The notes: generated by a model from the sequence alone, not told the origin. A stretch of 22,133 nt of DNA from an uncultured Rubrobacteraceae bacterium (GCA_902806105.1 CADCVI010000210.1:1-22133), one strand, 5' to 3'; counted from the first letter of the stretch, positions 8,611 through 16,592 are shown. Numbers and translations: made by a program.

Positions 8611-10134
8611 GTGAGAGCGCGCCGGTTACAGACCCTCAGCCGCAGAGAATTCCTGAAGCTCACAGGCGCCGGGATGGCTGGCGCTGCGCTGCTCGGGGCC
8701 GCGGGTTGCGACCTCACCGAGCGCATCCCGGGCCTACCAGGCACCACACCGCAGGCGAACCCCGGCAACAACGTAGTGCTCATCATCATGGACAGCCTGC
8801 GTAAAGACCACGTCGGCGTCTACGGATACGACCGCGCGGCCCGGACGCCGAACCTCGACGCTCTAGCGCAGGACAGCCTGCGCTTCACGCGGGCCATTCC
8901 GGAGTCCATGCCCACCATCAACGCGCGGCGCGCGATCCACACCGGAACCCGCACCTGGCCGTTCAGGAACTGGGACCCGCCCCAGGGTGAGGACATCATC
9001 CTGCAGGGGTGGCAGCCCATCCCCCTCGACCAGACGACCCTGGCCGAAGTCATGCAAGCAAACGGCTACCAGACCATGATGGCCACGGACAACATGCACC
9101 AGTTCAAGGCCTCCTACGACATGCACCGGGGCTTCGACGTGTGGGACTTTATCCGCGGCCAGACCACGGATAACTACATGCCCAACTGGACATACCCGCC
9201 GGAGAAGGTCGAGCAGGCCCTCATGAAGGGCAACGTCCCCGCCATGACGGCCCAGATGAAGCAGTACTTCGCCAACGTCGCCGCCCGGCAGACGGAGGAG
9301 GACTGGTTCGCCCCGCAGGTCTTTAACCGCGCCTCCGAGTTTCTGGAGTTCGCGAAAGAGGATGACAGGCCGTTCTTCCTGACCATCGACTCCTACGACC
9401 CGCACGAGCCCTGGGACCCGCCCGAAGAGTACGTGCGCATGTACGACGACGAACCCTACGACCTCAAGGAGCCGTTCTCCGTCATCTACGGCCCGAGCGG
9501 CTACCTCGTCGAGCGAGAGCTCCAGAGGATGCGCGCCCGCTACTCGGCGGAGGTCACGATGGCCGACCGCTGGCTCGGGCGGTTCATGGACAAGATGGAA
9601 GAGTTGAACCTCTTTGAGGACACGCTGGTGGTGCTGCTCAGCGACCACGGGGTCGCGCTCGGGGAGCACGGGTTCACCGGCAAGCCCGCCTACGCGCTGT
9701 GGCCGGAGATCACGGACGTCCCCTTCTTCGTCCGCCGCCCGGACGGCAAGGGCGCCGGAGAGACGAGCGAGTACCAGGCCTCGACCTACGACGTGGCCTC
9801 GACCGTGCTCGGCTACCTCGGTATAGAGGCGCCCGAGCAGATGCAGGGCCAGGACCTGTCCGCGATCGGGGCCGGCGACGAGCCCGAGGAGCGCGAACAC
9901 TTCACCGCCGGCTACCACGACCACGTCTGGACCCGCGACGAGCGCTACGTGATGTTCTGTAAGAACGACGGCACCGGGGGGAAGCTCTACGATATAGAGG
10001 CGGACCCCGAGATGAACAGCGACATAGCGGGCCAGAACCCGGACATCGTCAGGCGCATGTACGACGGCTACGTCCTGAGGGACGCGGGCGGCCCCCTCCC
10101 CGTCTACAGCCCCCTGCCGAAACCAACCGTCTAG
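8611..10134 (+). CDS. Tat-exported sulfatase-like hydrolase with Thr at the nucleophile position
   Basis: This 507-residue protein belongs to the alkaline phosphatase/sulfatase superfamily. The N-terminus carries a twin-arginine signal, SRREFLK (residues 10-16), a hydrophobic stretch and AAGC at 30-33, a possible lipobox, so it is probably exported folded and perhaps lipid-anchored. Core motifs are present: IIMDSLRKDHVG (metal-binding D61), DPHEPW, and LLSDHGVALGEHG with D345-H346, then GFTGKPAYALW. The signature that should read C-x-P-x-R before the TG turn is instead MPTINARRAIHTGTRTWP (residues 100-117). Thr102 takes the nucleophile position and no Cys or Ser is available for formylglycine formation. 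It may be a phosphodiesterase or phosphotransferase rather than a sulfatase. The GTG at 8611 is the start chosen. There is no Shine-Dalgarno, and TAGTAA at 8594 could give a leaderless mRNA. Confidence 0.9.
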   Translation: MRARRLQTLSRREFLKLTGAGMAGAALLGAAGCDLTERIPGLPGTTPQANPGNNVVLIIMDSLRKDHVGVYGYDRAARTPNLDALAQDSLRFTRAIPESMPTINARRAIHTGTRTWPFRNWDPPQGEDIILQGWQPIPLDQTTLAEVMQANGYQTMMATDNMHQFKASYDMHRGFDVWDFIRGQTTDNYMPNWTYPPEKVEQALMKGNVPAMTAQMKQYFANVAARQTEEDWFAPQVFNRASEFLEFAKEDDRPFFLTIDSYDPHEPWDPPEEYVRMYDDEPYDLKEPFSVIYGPSGYLVERELQRMRARYSAEVTMADRWLGRFMDKMEELNLFEDTLVVLLSDHGVALGEHGFTGKPAYALWPEITDVPFFVRRPDGKGAGETSEYQASTYDVASTVLGYLGIEAPEQMQGQDLSAIGAGDEPEEREHFTAGYHDHVWTRDERYVMFCKNDGTGGKLYDIEADPEMNSDIAGQNPDIVRRMYDGYVLRDAGGPLPVYSPLPKPTV

Positions 10135-10241
10135 ACCAACCCGCCATGCGGACCCGCCCGCGGTCCACCACGCCTCTCCAGAGCGACCAGGGGTATAGAG
10201 ACGCGAGACGAGACGCTAGACCGGGCAGACCTCGAGTCAGG

Positions 10242-10763
10242 TCAGCCCCCGGCGAGCGCGGCGACGAGCTCGCGGTTGAAGGCCGGGATGTCGGCCACGA
10301 CGCGGCCCCAGACGAGGTTCCCGTCCCTGAAGGCGGCCTCATCTACCCAGGTGGCGCCGGCGTTGACGAGGTCGTCCTTGATGCCGAGCGAGCCCGTGGC
10401 GCGGGACCCGTCCACGATGCCGGCGGAGATGGCGACCAGCCCACCGTGGCAGATGATGCCGACGGTCTCGCCCCGTTCGTGCACCGTTTTGACGAGGCCC
10501 GTTATTCCTTCGTAGCGCCTGAGCTTGTCGGGCGCCCATCCGCCCGGGATGACGACGCCGTCGAGAGACGCCGCGTCCACCTCGTCGGCCGTCGCGTCGG
10601 CCCGGGCCGTGAGCGCGTTCTTGCCTGTGACCTCTTCCTTGTCCGGGCCTACCGTGACGACCTCCGCACCCTCTTCCTGCAGGCGCATCAACGTCACCCA
10701 GTACTCGAGGTCCTCGAAACCCGCCGCGAGCAGGACCGCGATCTTTTTTCCTTCAAGCTTCAT
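10242..10763 (-). CDS. DJ-1/PfpI superfamily protein (type 1 glutamine amidotransferase-like)
   Basis: This 173-residue cytoplasmic protein is of the DJ-1/PfpI family, whose members act as stress proteins, deglycases or proteases. The nucleophile elbow ICHGG places Cys105 next to His106, as in PfpI. Near the start, LLAAGFEDLEYW carries the family's acidic partner, and VIPGGWAPDKLRR is the usual PGG loop. Length is standard for the family. ATG at 10763 is supported by AAGGGAG seven bases upstream (10770-10776). It follows recQ on the same strand after 78 bases and could be the last gene of that transcript. It is convergent with the sulfatase-like gene. The biochemical activity within the family cannot be read from sequence. 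Confidence 0.9.
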   Translation of the reverse strand: MKLEGKKIAVLLAAGFEDLEYWVTLMRLQEEGAEVVTVGPDKEEVTGKNALTARADATADEVDAASLDGVVIPGGWAPDKLRRYEGITGLVKTVHERGETVGIICHGGLVAISAGIVDGSRATGSLGIKDDLVNAGATWVDEAAFRDGNLVWGRVVADIPAFNRELVAALAGG

Positions 10764-10841
10764 TCTGGTCTCCCTTCGGTCGAGGAACCGCTGGCTTCGT
10801 CTGCGCTTCTAGCCCGGCGCTACGCCCTGCGGGCTCCGCTT

Positions 10842-12950
10842 TCAACTCCTTCTCAGCAGGTCGTCTATCTCCCCGCGGGCCTCTTCGCCGCCGAGTTTCA
10901 GGGCGCGGGCGAGCTCGGGGACGGCGTCGGCGCCCCTGCCGGCCCGGATCAGACCTGTGGCGGCTTCGAGGTGGTGGCGGTAGCCGTTGGCTTCCGGTGG
11001 TCCGGTAGTCGATGCTGATTCGATCTCTTCGCCGTTTACGAGGGCGAGGAGCTCGTCTCCGTAGCGGGCGGCGCGGCGCAGCCCGACGCCTTTTATAGAG
11101 CCAAGCTCCTGGATGGTTCGGGGCTTGCGGGCGGAGATCTCCTCCAGGTGCGAGTTGTGCAGCACGACGTAGGCTGGGACCCTCTGTTCCCTCGACTTCT
11201 CCCCCCTCCAGCTCCTGAGACGCTCGAAAAGATCCGCGTCGACGTCGGGGTTGGACCCGTTCGCGGGGGGCGCTGCGACCGCGGTCGTCTTCGGGGCCTG
11301 CCGGACCTCGCCGAGGCAGAAGTCGCAGCCGGAGCAGGGGGCGACGTCTTCGGCGTCGCCGAAGTGGCGGAGGAGGTGCTCGCGGCGGCAGGCCGAGAGG
11401 TTCGCGTAGGACTCGACGTCCCGGATCTGCGCGTACGCGTTGGAGGCCCGGCCCTTGAGCCGGGAGGCGATGTCCCTGCGGCTCTCGTCGTCGAGGGAGG
11501 TGGTCTTGAGCCGCACGTCTACGAGCGAGCCCCGGGGGACGACCTCCGCGATCCCATCGACCATCATCCTGTAGATGGCCCCCTGCACCACGGCCGGGCG
11601 CAAACCCACCTTCCGGGAGAGCTCGGGGAGCCCGACCGAGCCCGCGCCGGGCAGCGCCGCGTGGACGGCGCCCACCTCCTCGCGCATGTCCCCCGGTTCC
11701 TCGTCCAGCCGCCGTACCTCGACCTCGGACCACAGGTCGTAGCCGCGCGAGACGAGGCCGGAGTGTTCGAGGCTCCCGAGCACGATACCGGCCGCGTCCG
11801 GCTCGACCCCGCCAAGGGCCGCGAGCGAGCCGAACGGCGCGTTGACCCGTCCATCCCTCTCGACCCCGACGAGCCCCCGGAAGAACGACGACACCTCATC
11901 CTCCCCCGAGGTGCCCAGCGTCACGAGCCTCTTTCGACGGCCGACGTCGGCGCCGCGGTAGAGGACGACGCACTCGGCCGCCCCGCCGTCGCGGCCGGCC
12001 CGGCCCGACTCCTGGATGTACGCGGGGAGGCTGCCGGGGACCGCCGCGTGGATGACGAAGCGGACGTTCGGCTTGTCCACGCCCATCCCGAAGGCTATGG
12101 TCGCCACGACGACCCCCACCTCGTCGGTCATGAACCGCTCCTGCACCTCGTTGCGCCGCGCGGCACCAAGGCCCGCGTGGTAGGCCACCGCGTCGACGCC
12201 AGAGGAGCGCAGCTCGGCGGCGAGCTCGTCGCACTCCTTGCGGGTGGTCGCGTAGACGATACCGGGCGGGGGAGAACTCCGGATCACGTCCAGGATACGC
12301 GCGAGCTTCTCTTTCTTCTCGGCCGGCACGACCCGGTAGGTCAGGTTCGGCCGGTTGAAGCTCGTTACCTCGACGTGCGGGTCCCTCATCCCAAGCGAAC
12401 GCCGGATGTCCTCTCTGACGCGCGGTGTCGCCGTCGCCGTCAGGGCCAGGACCGGCGGGCTGCCGAGGTCTCGAACGGCGCGCGGCAGAAAGAGGTAGTC
12501 GGGCCTGAAATCGTGGCCCCACTCGCTGATACAGTGGGCCTCGTCCACCACGAAGAGCCCGACGCCGGCCCGCCGCAGCGAGAGTACGAACTCCAGGGAG
12601 CGCAGCCGCTCGGGGGCGACGTAGAGCATCCGGATCTCACCCGTCCGCACCTTCCGCTCGACCTCCCACCGCTCCTCCGGCGAGAGCCCGGAGTGAAGCG
12701 CCGCGGCGTCGGCGACCGAGCTCTGCAGCAGGGAGTCCACCTGGTCCTTCATCAGCGAGATGAGGGGCGAGACGATCACGGTGAGGCTCTCCTGCATAAG
12801 AGCGGGGACCTGGTAGCACAGGCTCTTGCCACCCCCCGTCGGCATCACCGCCAGCGTGTCCCGACCCTCAAGCACGGCCCGTATGACGGCCTCCTGGCCG
12901 GGCCGGAAGGACTCGAACCCGAAGATCTCTTTGAGTACGCCTAGGGGCAT
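10842..12950 (-). CDS. recQ: ATP-dependent DNA helicase RecQ
   Basis: RecQ is a 3'-5' DNA helicase acting in recombination and fork repair. The 702 residues contain, in order: the Q-motif/N-terminal FGFESFRPGQEAVI, Walker A MPTGGGKS (36-43), SPLISLMKDQVD, the DEAH box FVVDEAHCISEWGHDFRPDY (about 132-151), LTATATPRVREDI, and motif VI with ESGRAGRDG. Four cysteines of the RecQ zinc site follow at about 519-543 (C then CSGCDFC), then a winged-helix region. An HRDC domain at about 568-637 has the typical IKGVGLRRAARYGDELL. A tail of about 65 residues after HRDC is not a standard RecQ part. The ATG at 12950 is well placed relative to homologues. Its upstream 23 bases are a repeat and contain no Shine-Dalgarno. 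Confidence 0.96.
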   Translation of the reverse strand: MPLGVLKEIFGFESFRPGQEAVIRAVLEGRDTLAVMPTGGGKSLCYQVPALMQESLTVIVSPLISLMKDQVDSLLQSSVADAAALHSGLSPEERWEVERKVRTGEIRMLYVAPERLRSLEFVLSLRRAGVGLFVVDEAHCISEWGHDFRPDYLFLPRAVRDLGSPPVLALTATATPRVREDIRRSLGMRDPHVEVTSFNRPNLTYRVVPAEKKEKLARILDVIRSSPPPGIVYATTRKECDELAAELRSSGVDAVAYHAGLGAARRNEVQERFMTDEVGVVVATIAFGMGVDKPNVRFVIHAAVPGSLPAYIQESGRAGRDGGAAECVVLYRGADVGRRKRLVTLGTSGEDEVSSFFRGLVGVERDGRVNAPFGSLAALGGVEPDAAGIVLGSLEHSGLVSRGYDLWSEVEVRRLDEEPGDMREEVGAVHAALPGAGSVGLPELSRKVGLRPAVVQGAIYRMMVDGIAEVVPRGSLVDVRLKTTSLDDESRRDIASRLKGRASNAYAQIRDVESYANLSACRREHLLRHFGDAEDVAPCSGCDFCLGEVRQAPKTTAVAAPPANGSNPDVDADLFERLRSWRGEKSREQRVPAYVVLHNSHLEEISARKPRTIQELGSIKGVGLRRAARYGDELLALVNGEEIESASTTGPPEANGYRHHLEAATGLIRAGRGADAVPELARALKLGGEEARGEIDDLLRRS

Positions 12951-12973
12951 AGGTTTCAGGTCTCAGGTTTCAG
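12951..12973. repeat. AGGTTTCAG direct repeat touching the recQ start codon
   Basis: Two exact copies of AGGTTTCAG (12951-12959 and 12965-12973, plus strand) are separated by GTCTC. The first copy abuts the recQ ATG, so the sequence normally holding a ribosome binding site is repeat. It is similar in style to the repeat at 8008-8044. Confidence 0.55.
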
Positions 12974-13117
12974 TGGTCAGCTCCCAGCACGGCCGCCGTC
13001 CACCTTCGGGGAGGGCGACACCTCGATATTTGATCGTCCCCCGATCGCGTCGGCTTTAGTATCCCGCACACGGCCCGACGTCCCAACGCCCAGAACACGA
13101 TGCCTGAATCCTCAGAG

Positions 13118-13954
13118 CTATTCATCGCGGGGCGGCGAGGTGAACCTCGGGATCGGCTTGAGACCCTTTATGGTGCCGGGCTGGCGGTCGCCGCGGTCGG
13201 AGGGTTGTTCCTCTCGAGAGGGATCCTGCTCCACCGCGTCGAGGAGGTCGTCGAGGGCGCGGCGTATATCTGTGGTCGTCCTGCGGTAGGCGATCCTGCA
13301 GCAGAAGGCCGGGGCCGCGAGGGCTGGCAGGACACCTAGCAGGAAGAGCCCGTTCTGGATGCCGGCGAGGATAAAGAGGGCGGCGAGCGTCGCGCCGATG
13401 ATGCCGCCGAGGGAGAGGTATTCCCCGCGCTGGTTGGAGACGTCGGCGGTCAGGTTCGCGGCGCAGCGTTCCTCGCCCGCGGCCTCGACGCGCATCTCCA
13501 CGGAGCGGGTCTTCAGCAGCGTCCGGTCGCCGGAGAAGTCCAGGGCGCGGCGGACCATGCCGAGCTCGTCGCCCGGGTCCCACAGGGAGCCCATCTCCGT
13601 CTTGCGCCGGACCTTGAGGCCCTGCTCCAGGCGCAGGAGGCCTTCGAGGTGATCGCGGGTGCGGCCCGCGGGACGGTCCACCTCGCGCACCACGCGCAGG
13701 CGGGCCGGACCGTAGAGTTTCCAGGCGGGCGAGTGGGGTTCGGCCGTCTTCTCCGAGGCCAGGTCCCACATGGCGCGGCGCACGTCCTGCTCCGGAATGC
13801 CCGCGGCGGCGGCCACCTGCACAAGGATTTCAGGGGAGACAGAAGGGACGTCTTCAGAGCCCCGTTCCCACCGCCGGGCATTCAGTTCCGAGGCGCGGCG
13901 CAGGATCATCTCGACCTCGGCCGGCCTCAGCCGTCTCTCCGTGTTCTCCGCCAT
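13118..13954 (-). CDS. Two-helix membrane protein with N-terminal helical motif, function unknown
   Basis: This 278-residue protein starts with a conserved-looking helical segment, LRPAEVEMILRRASELNAR, followed by SPEILVQVAAAAGIPEQDVRRAMWDL. I associate this arrangement with the N-termini of various uncharacterised bacterial membrane and regulatory proteins. A soluble middle region (about residues 75-175) precedes a pair of hydrophobic helices around 180-220 (IIGATLAALFILAGIQNGLF and GVLPALAAPAFCC). A charged helix and a disordered basic tail end the protein. The likely site is the inner membrane. The ATG at 13954 is 21 bases after the pgsA stop, so it is probably translated from the pgsA transcript, although no Shine-Dalgarno is visible. 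No function can be assigned. Confidence 0.78.
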   Translation of the reverse strand: MAENTERRLRPAEVEMILRRASELNARRWERGSEDVPSVSPEILVQVAAAAGIPEQDVRRAMWDLASEKTAEPHSPAWKLYGPARLRVVREVDRPAGRTRDHLEGLLRLEQGLKVRRKTEMGSLWDPGDELGMVRRALDFSGDRTLLKTRSVEMRVEAAGEERCAANLTADVSNQRGEYLSLGGIIGATLAALFILAGIQNGLFLLGVLPALAAPAFCCRIAYRRTTTDIRRALDDLLDAVEQDPSREEQPSDRGDRQPGTIKGLKPIPRFTSPPRDE

Positions 13955-13975
13955 CGGGGCGTGATTCTACAGCTT

Positions 13976-14557
13976 TTAGAGGCGCTGATCTCGCTTGGAG
14001 GTGATCGCGAGTATGCGCGGCGTATCCCGCAGGTACGACCATCCCGAGAGCAGCGTCAGGAGCACGGCGACGAGCATCACCCACCAGCCCAAGGTGGAGA
14101 CCGCGCCACGCCAGCCCTCCGCGCCGGGGGCGCCCTCAGGGACCCCGAGGAGCAAGATAAAGACGGCGATGCTCTGGGCGTTCATCTTCGCCTTGCCCCA
14201 GCTGTTGGCGGCTATGACCTCCCCGCCTTCCAGGGCGACCATGCGAAGGCCGGTAACGGCGAACTCCCGGATCACCATGATCGCCGCCATCCACGAGGCC
14301 ATCGAACCCTCGCCGACCAGCGCGAAGAAGAGCGAGACGATCAGGGCCTTGTCCGCGATCGAGTCCATCAGCTTGCCGAAACCCGTTACCTCGTTGGAGC
14401 GGCGGGCGAGCTTGCCGTCGAAGTAGTCGGTGAGGATGGCGAGGACGTAGATCCCGAGCGCCGCCCACCGCGCCCACCCGAAGGGCAGGTAAAGCATCGC
14501 CATCACGGGCACGACCGCGACGAGCCTGACCAGCGTGAGCTGGTTGGCGAGGGTCAC
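13976..14557 (-). CDS. pgsA: CDP-diacylglycerol-glycerol-3-phosphate 3-phosphatidyltransferase
   Basis: PgsA makes phosphatidylglycerol phosphate from CDP-diacylglycerol and glycerol 3-phosphate, the committed step to PG and cardiolipin, in the inner membrane. The complete CDP-alcohol phosphotransferase signature is present: D-YF-DG-KL-AR, then eight residues, G, three residues, D, three residues, D (about residues 44-71). The N-terminus NQLTLVRLVAVVPVMAML is typical of PgsA and separates it from cardiolipin synthases of the same fold. Several further helices follow, and the total of 193 residues is the usual length. The GTG at 14557 is fixed by AAGGAGA seven bases upstream. The gene lies between NDH-2 upstream and a membrane protein 21 bases downstream. 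Confidence 0.94.
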   Translation of the reverse strand: MTLANQLTLVRLVAVVPVMAMLYLPFGWARWAALGIYVLAILTDYFDGKLARRSNEVTGFGKLMDSIADKALIVSLFFALVGEGSMASWMAAIMVIREFAVTGLRMVALEGGEVIAANSWGKAKMNAQSIAVFILLLGVPEGAPGAEGWRGAVSTLGWWVMLVAVLLTLLSGWSYLRDTPRILAITSKRDQRL

Positions 14558-14561
14558 GAGA

Positions 14562-14568
14562 TCTCCTT
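14562..14568 (-). promoter_or_regulatory. Ribosome binding site AAGGAGA of pgsA
   Basis: AAGGAGA on the minus strand, four bases before the GTG at 14557 (about seven from the core GGAG), decides this non-ATG start. Confidence 0.65.
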
Positions 14569-14667
14569 GTGCACGGCGTCTCCGATCATGCCCCGTCTCC
14601 CGGCAACTTCCGCCGTTAACGTAGCACTTCCGGGCCCCGCCCTCAAGCCGGAGGCCCCGCGCCCGGG

Positions 14668-14680
14668 CCCCCGCCGGGGG
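14668..14680 (-). terminator. GC hairpin directly after the NDH-2 stop codon
   Basis: CCCCC and GGGGG flank a three-base loop immediately after the TAA of the NADH dehydrogenase gene. No T-run follows, so it may only weakly pause transcription or protect the 3' end. Confidence 0.3.
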
Positions 14681-16096
14681 TTAGTCCCTGGAGGTGCTCC
14701 TGGTCTGGGTCACGGCCGGACGCAGGATGGCGCCGAGTACCCAGTCGGCCGCGATGCGGGCCTTGCTCTGCGGGCTGTTGAGGCGCACCAGGTAGGCCAT
14801 CCGCCAGAACAACGCTGCCAGAAGGCCGGTGAACCGGACCCCCATCACCTCGTTGACGGCGAAGTCGCTGCCGAGCTCGACGAGCTGGCCGATCGGCTTG
14901 TACTCGAACTCCTCGAGGTCGCCCCGGCCGTCAACGGCCTTGATCACGTTGCGCGCGACGACGTGGCCCTGTTGTATCGCGGCCTGGGCCGTGGGCGGTA
15001 CGATCTTCCCGTCAGGCTGGCGCGTGTCCAAGATCGCGGCGCAGTCGCCGATGGCCCAGACGTTCTCGTGGCCCTCCACGCGCAGGTCCAGGCCCACCTT
15101 GATCCCGGTCCGCTCGTCGTAGGGCAGGCCGAGATCCGCTATCGTCTGATTCGGGCGGTTGCCGGCGGTCCAGATCACGTTCTCCGTCGAGATCTTCTCC
15201 CCGCCCCTGAGCCTGACGCAGTTCTCCGTAATCTCCTCGGCCATGGCGTTGGTCTTGACGTCTATGCGCTCGTTGACGAGACGCGTGCGGGCCGCCTTGC
15301 GCAGCGCGGGGTCCAGCTCCGGCAGGATGTTCGGCAGCCCTTCGAGCAGGAAGATCCTGACGCGGTGCGGGTCGATGTTGGGATAGTCGGGCGCCAGGCT
15401 CTCGTGGACGAGGCTGTGGATCTCCGACGCCGTCTCGACCCCTGTGGCCCCGCCCCCGATCACCACGAACGTGAGCTTGGACTCCGGGACGTCCCCCCGG
15501 ATGAGGGAGACCTCCTCGAAACGCTCTATGACCTTGTTCCGGATGCGCTCGGCGTCCTCCACGCCCCGCATCGTGAGGCTGTGCTCCTCGACACCCGGTA
15601 TCCCGAAGAAGTTGGGCTGCCCGCCCAGGGAGATGACGAGCTGGTCGAACGGGAACTCCAGCCCCCCGTCGGCCACCACGACCTTGCGCTCGTAATCTAC
15701 GCTCTTGAGCTCGGCCCGCCGGAAGCTCGCCCCCGAGGTTATGAGCGCCCGTCTCAGGGGCTGCGCCACGTTGCGCGCGTCGATGTCGCTGCTGACGATG
15801 CCGGGCACCATCGGCCAGAACGTAAAGAAGTTGTCCCGCGCGATGACCAGCACGCCCACGTCGTCGCGGGCATCGACGAGCTTGCAAAGGTCCCTCGCGG
15901 CCGTGTACCCGCCGAACCCGCCGCCGACCACGAGTACCTTGTTCTCGAACTCGCCGTAGGGCGGCTTCTCCCAGGGCGCGTACCGGGGCCGCGGGTTGAG
16001 CGCCCTCTTGAGCGCCACCATACCAACGACCATCCCCCCCAAGGCCAGACCGCCCTTAGCCAATCCGTTCACGCGAGCCTCCAAAAGCTTTGCCAT
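14681..16096 (-). CDS. ndh: Type II NADH dehydrogenase (NDH-2), FAD-dependent
   Basis: NDH-2 oxidises NADH and reduces quinone without pumping protons, on the cytoplasmic face of the membrane. The 471-residue protein has the FAD Rossmann motif VVGGGFGGYTAARDL (about 56-70) and a second, NAD-binding VIGGGATGVETASEI. It also has the FAD-contacting NVWAIGDCA and the PPTAQAAIQQG segment typical of NDH-2. The C-terminal YLVRLNSPQSKARIAADWVL is the amphipathic membrane-binding region of the family. Unusually, a hydrophobic helix of about 15 residues (near 15-29, GGLALGGMVVGMVAL) precedes the flavin domain and could be an extra anchor. ATG at 16096 is chosen because it covers this helix; the preceding GGTGG is only a weak binding site. 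A single-gene unit is likely, with its own promoter candidate upstream. Confidence 0.92.
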   Translation of the reverse strand: MAKLLEARVNGLAKGGLALGGMVVGMVALKRALNPRPRYAPWEKPPYGEFENKVLVVGGGFGGYTAARDLCKLVDARDDVGVLVIARDNFFTFWPMVPGIVSSDIDARNVAQPLRRALITSGASFRRAELKSVDYERKVVVADGGLEFPFDQLVISLGGQPNFFGIPGVEEHSLTMRGVEDAERIRNKVIERFEEVSLIRGDVPESKLTFVVIGGGATGVETASEIHSLVHESLAPDYPNIDPHRVRIFLLEGLPNILPELDPALRKAARTRLVNERIDVKTNAMAEEITENCVRLRGGEKISTENVIWTAGNRPNQTIADLGLPYDERTGIKVGLDLRVEGHENVWAIGDCAAILDTRQPDGKIVPPTAQAAIQQGHVVARNVIKAVDGRGDLEEFEYKPIGQLVELGSDFAVNEVMGVRFTGLLAALFWRMAYLVRLNSPQSKARIAADWVLGAILRPAVTQTRSTSRD

Positions 16097-16140
16097 CCAC
16101 CGGGCACGATCCAGACCAAAAGAACCGTCTAACCAAGGTT

Positions 16141-16169
16141 ATTCTACCGAAACCGCAACCGTAACTAAA
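16141..16169 (-). promoter_or_regulatory. Candidate NDH-2 promoter whose spacer is a hexamer repeat
   Basis: On the minus strand a TAGAAT (16141-16146, five of six matches to the -10 consensus) lies 17 bases after TTTAGT (16164-16169, a poor -35). The 17-base spacer carries CGGT three times at six-base period. The start codon is 44 bases downstream of the -10 box. Confidence 0.35.
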
Positions 16170-16193
16170 CAGGCTGGACCGGCCGACCGTGAG

Positions 16194-16592
16194 CTAGAAC
16201 ACCGCCACCCGGACCGTCCTCCGGCGGGGCCCGTCGAACTCCGCGAGAAAGACACCCTGCCAGCGGCCGAGGTCCGGCTCGCCGTCGCGGACGAGAAGCG
16301 TCTGCGAGGGCCCGAAGAGGCTCGTGAGGAAGTGCGAGTCGCTGTTGCCCTCCATGTGGTCGAAGCGCACGTCGAGCTTTTCGAGAAAGGCCCTGCAGGC
16401 GGCGGCCAGGTCTCGGGGCACATCCCTGTCGTAGTCCTCGTTGACCGTGACGGCCGCCGTGGTGTGGGTCGAGGAGATGAGGCAGATCCCCTCCTCGACG
16501 CCAGCGCTCCGCACGGCGTCCCTGACCTCCTCCGTTATCGAGACGAGCTGGTAACGCTCGTCGGTGCTTACAGGTATATCCTGTATCTTCAT
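16194..16592 (-). CDS. yjbQ: YjbQ/UPF0047 family protein
   Basis: This 132-residue protein has all hallmarks of the YjbQ (UPF0047) family: ISSTHTTAAVTVNEDYDRDV (about 39-58), HMEGNSDSHFLTSLFGPS and LGRWQGVFLAEFDGPRRR. Family members form trimers with three His residues around a metal, and E. coli YjbQ has weak thiamin phosphate synthase activity; the physiological role is unsettled. The ATG at 16592 overlaps the TGA of the HAD phosphatase gene by four bases (ATGA), with GGGAGG six to eight bases upstream inside that gene. Translational coupling is therefore likely. The frame is open further upstream but homology starts at this ATG. Confidence 0.9.
   Translation of the reverse strand: MKIQDIPVSTDERYQLVSITEEVRDAVRSAGVEEGICLISSTHTTAAVTVNEDYDRDVPRDLAAACRAFLEKLDVRFDHMEGNSDSHFLTSLFGPSQTLLVRDGEPDLGRWQGVFLAEFDGPRRRTVRVAVF

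Noticed and set aside
8863..9924. 353-codon minus-strand frame
   Set aside because: It is antisense to the sulfatase-like gene. Its Val, Leu and His richness is a codon-shadow effect.
10806..10841. Hairpin between recQ and the PfpI gene
   Set aside because: Six base pairs (AGCCCG/CGGGCT) with no T-run, so too weak to call a terminator.
11148..12944. 598-codon open frame on the plus strand
   Set aside because: It is antisense to recQ, whose motifs are all on the minus strand.
13649..16132. 827-codon open frame on the plus strand
   Set aside because: It lies opposite pgsA, NDH-2 and the 278-residue membrane protein, is rich in His, Arg, Pro and Asp as expected for an antisense shadow in GC-rich DNA, and has no recognisable domain.
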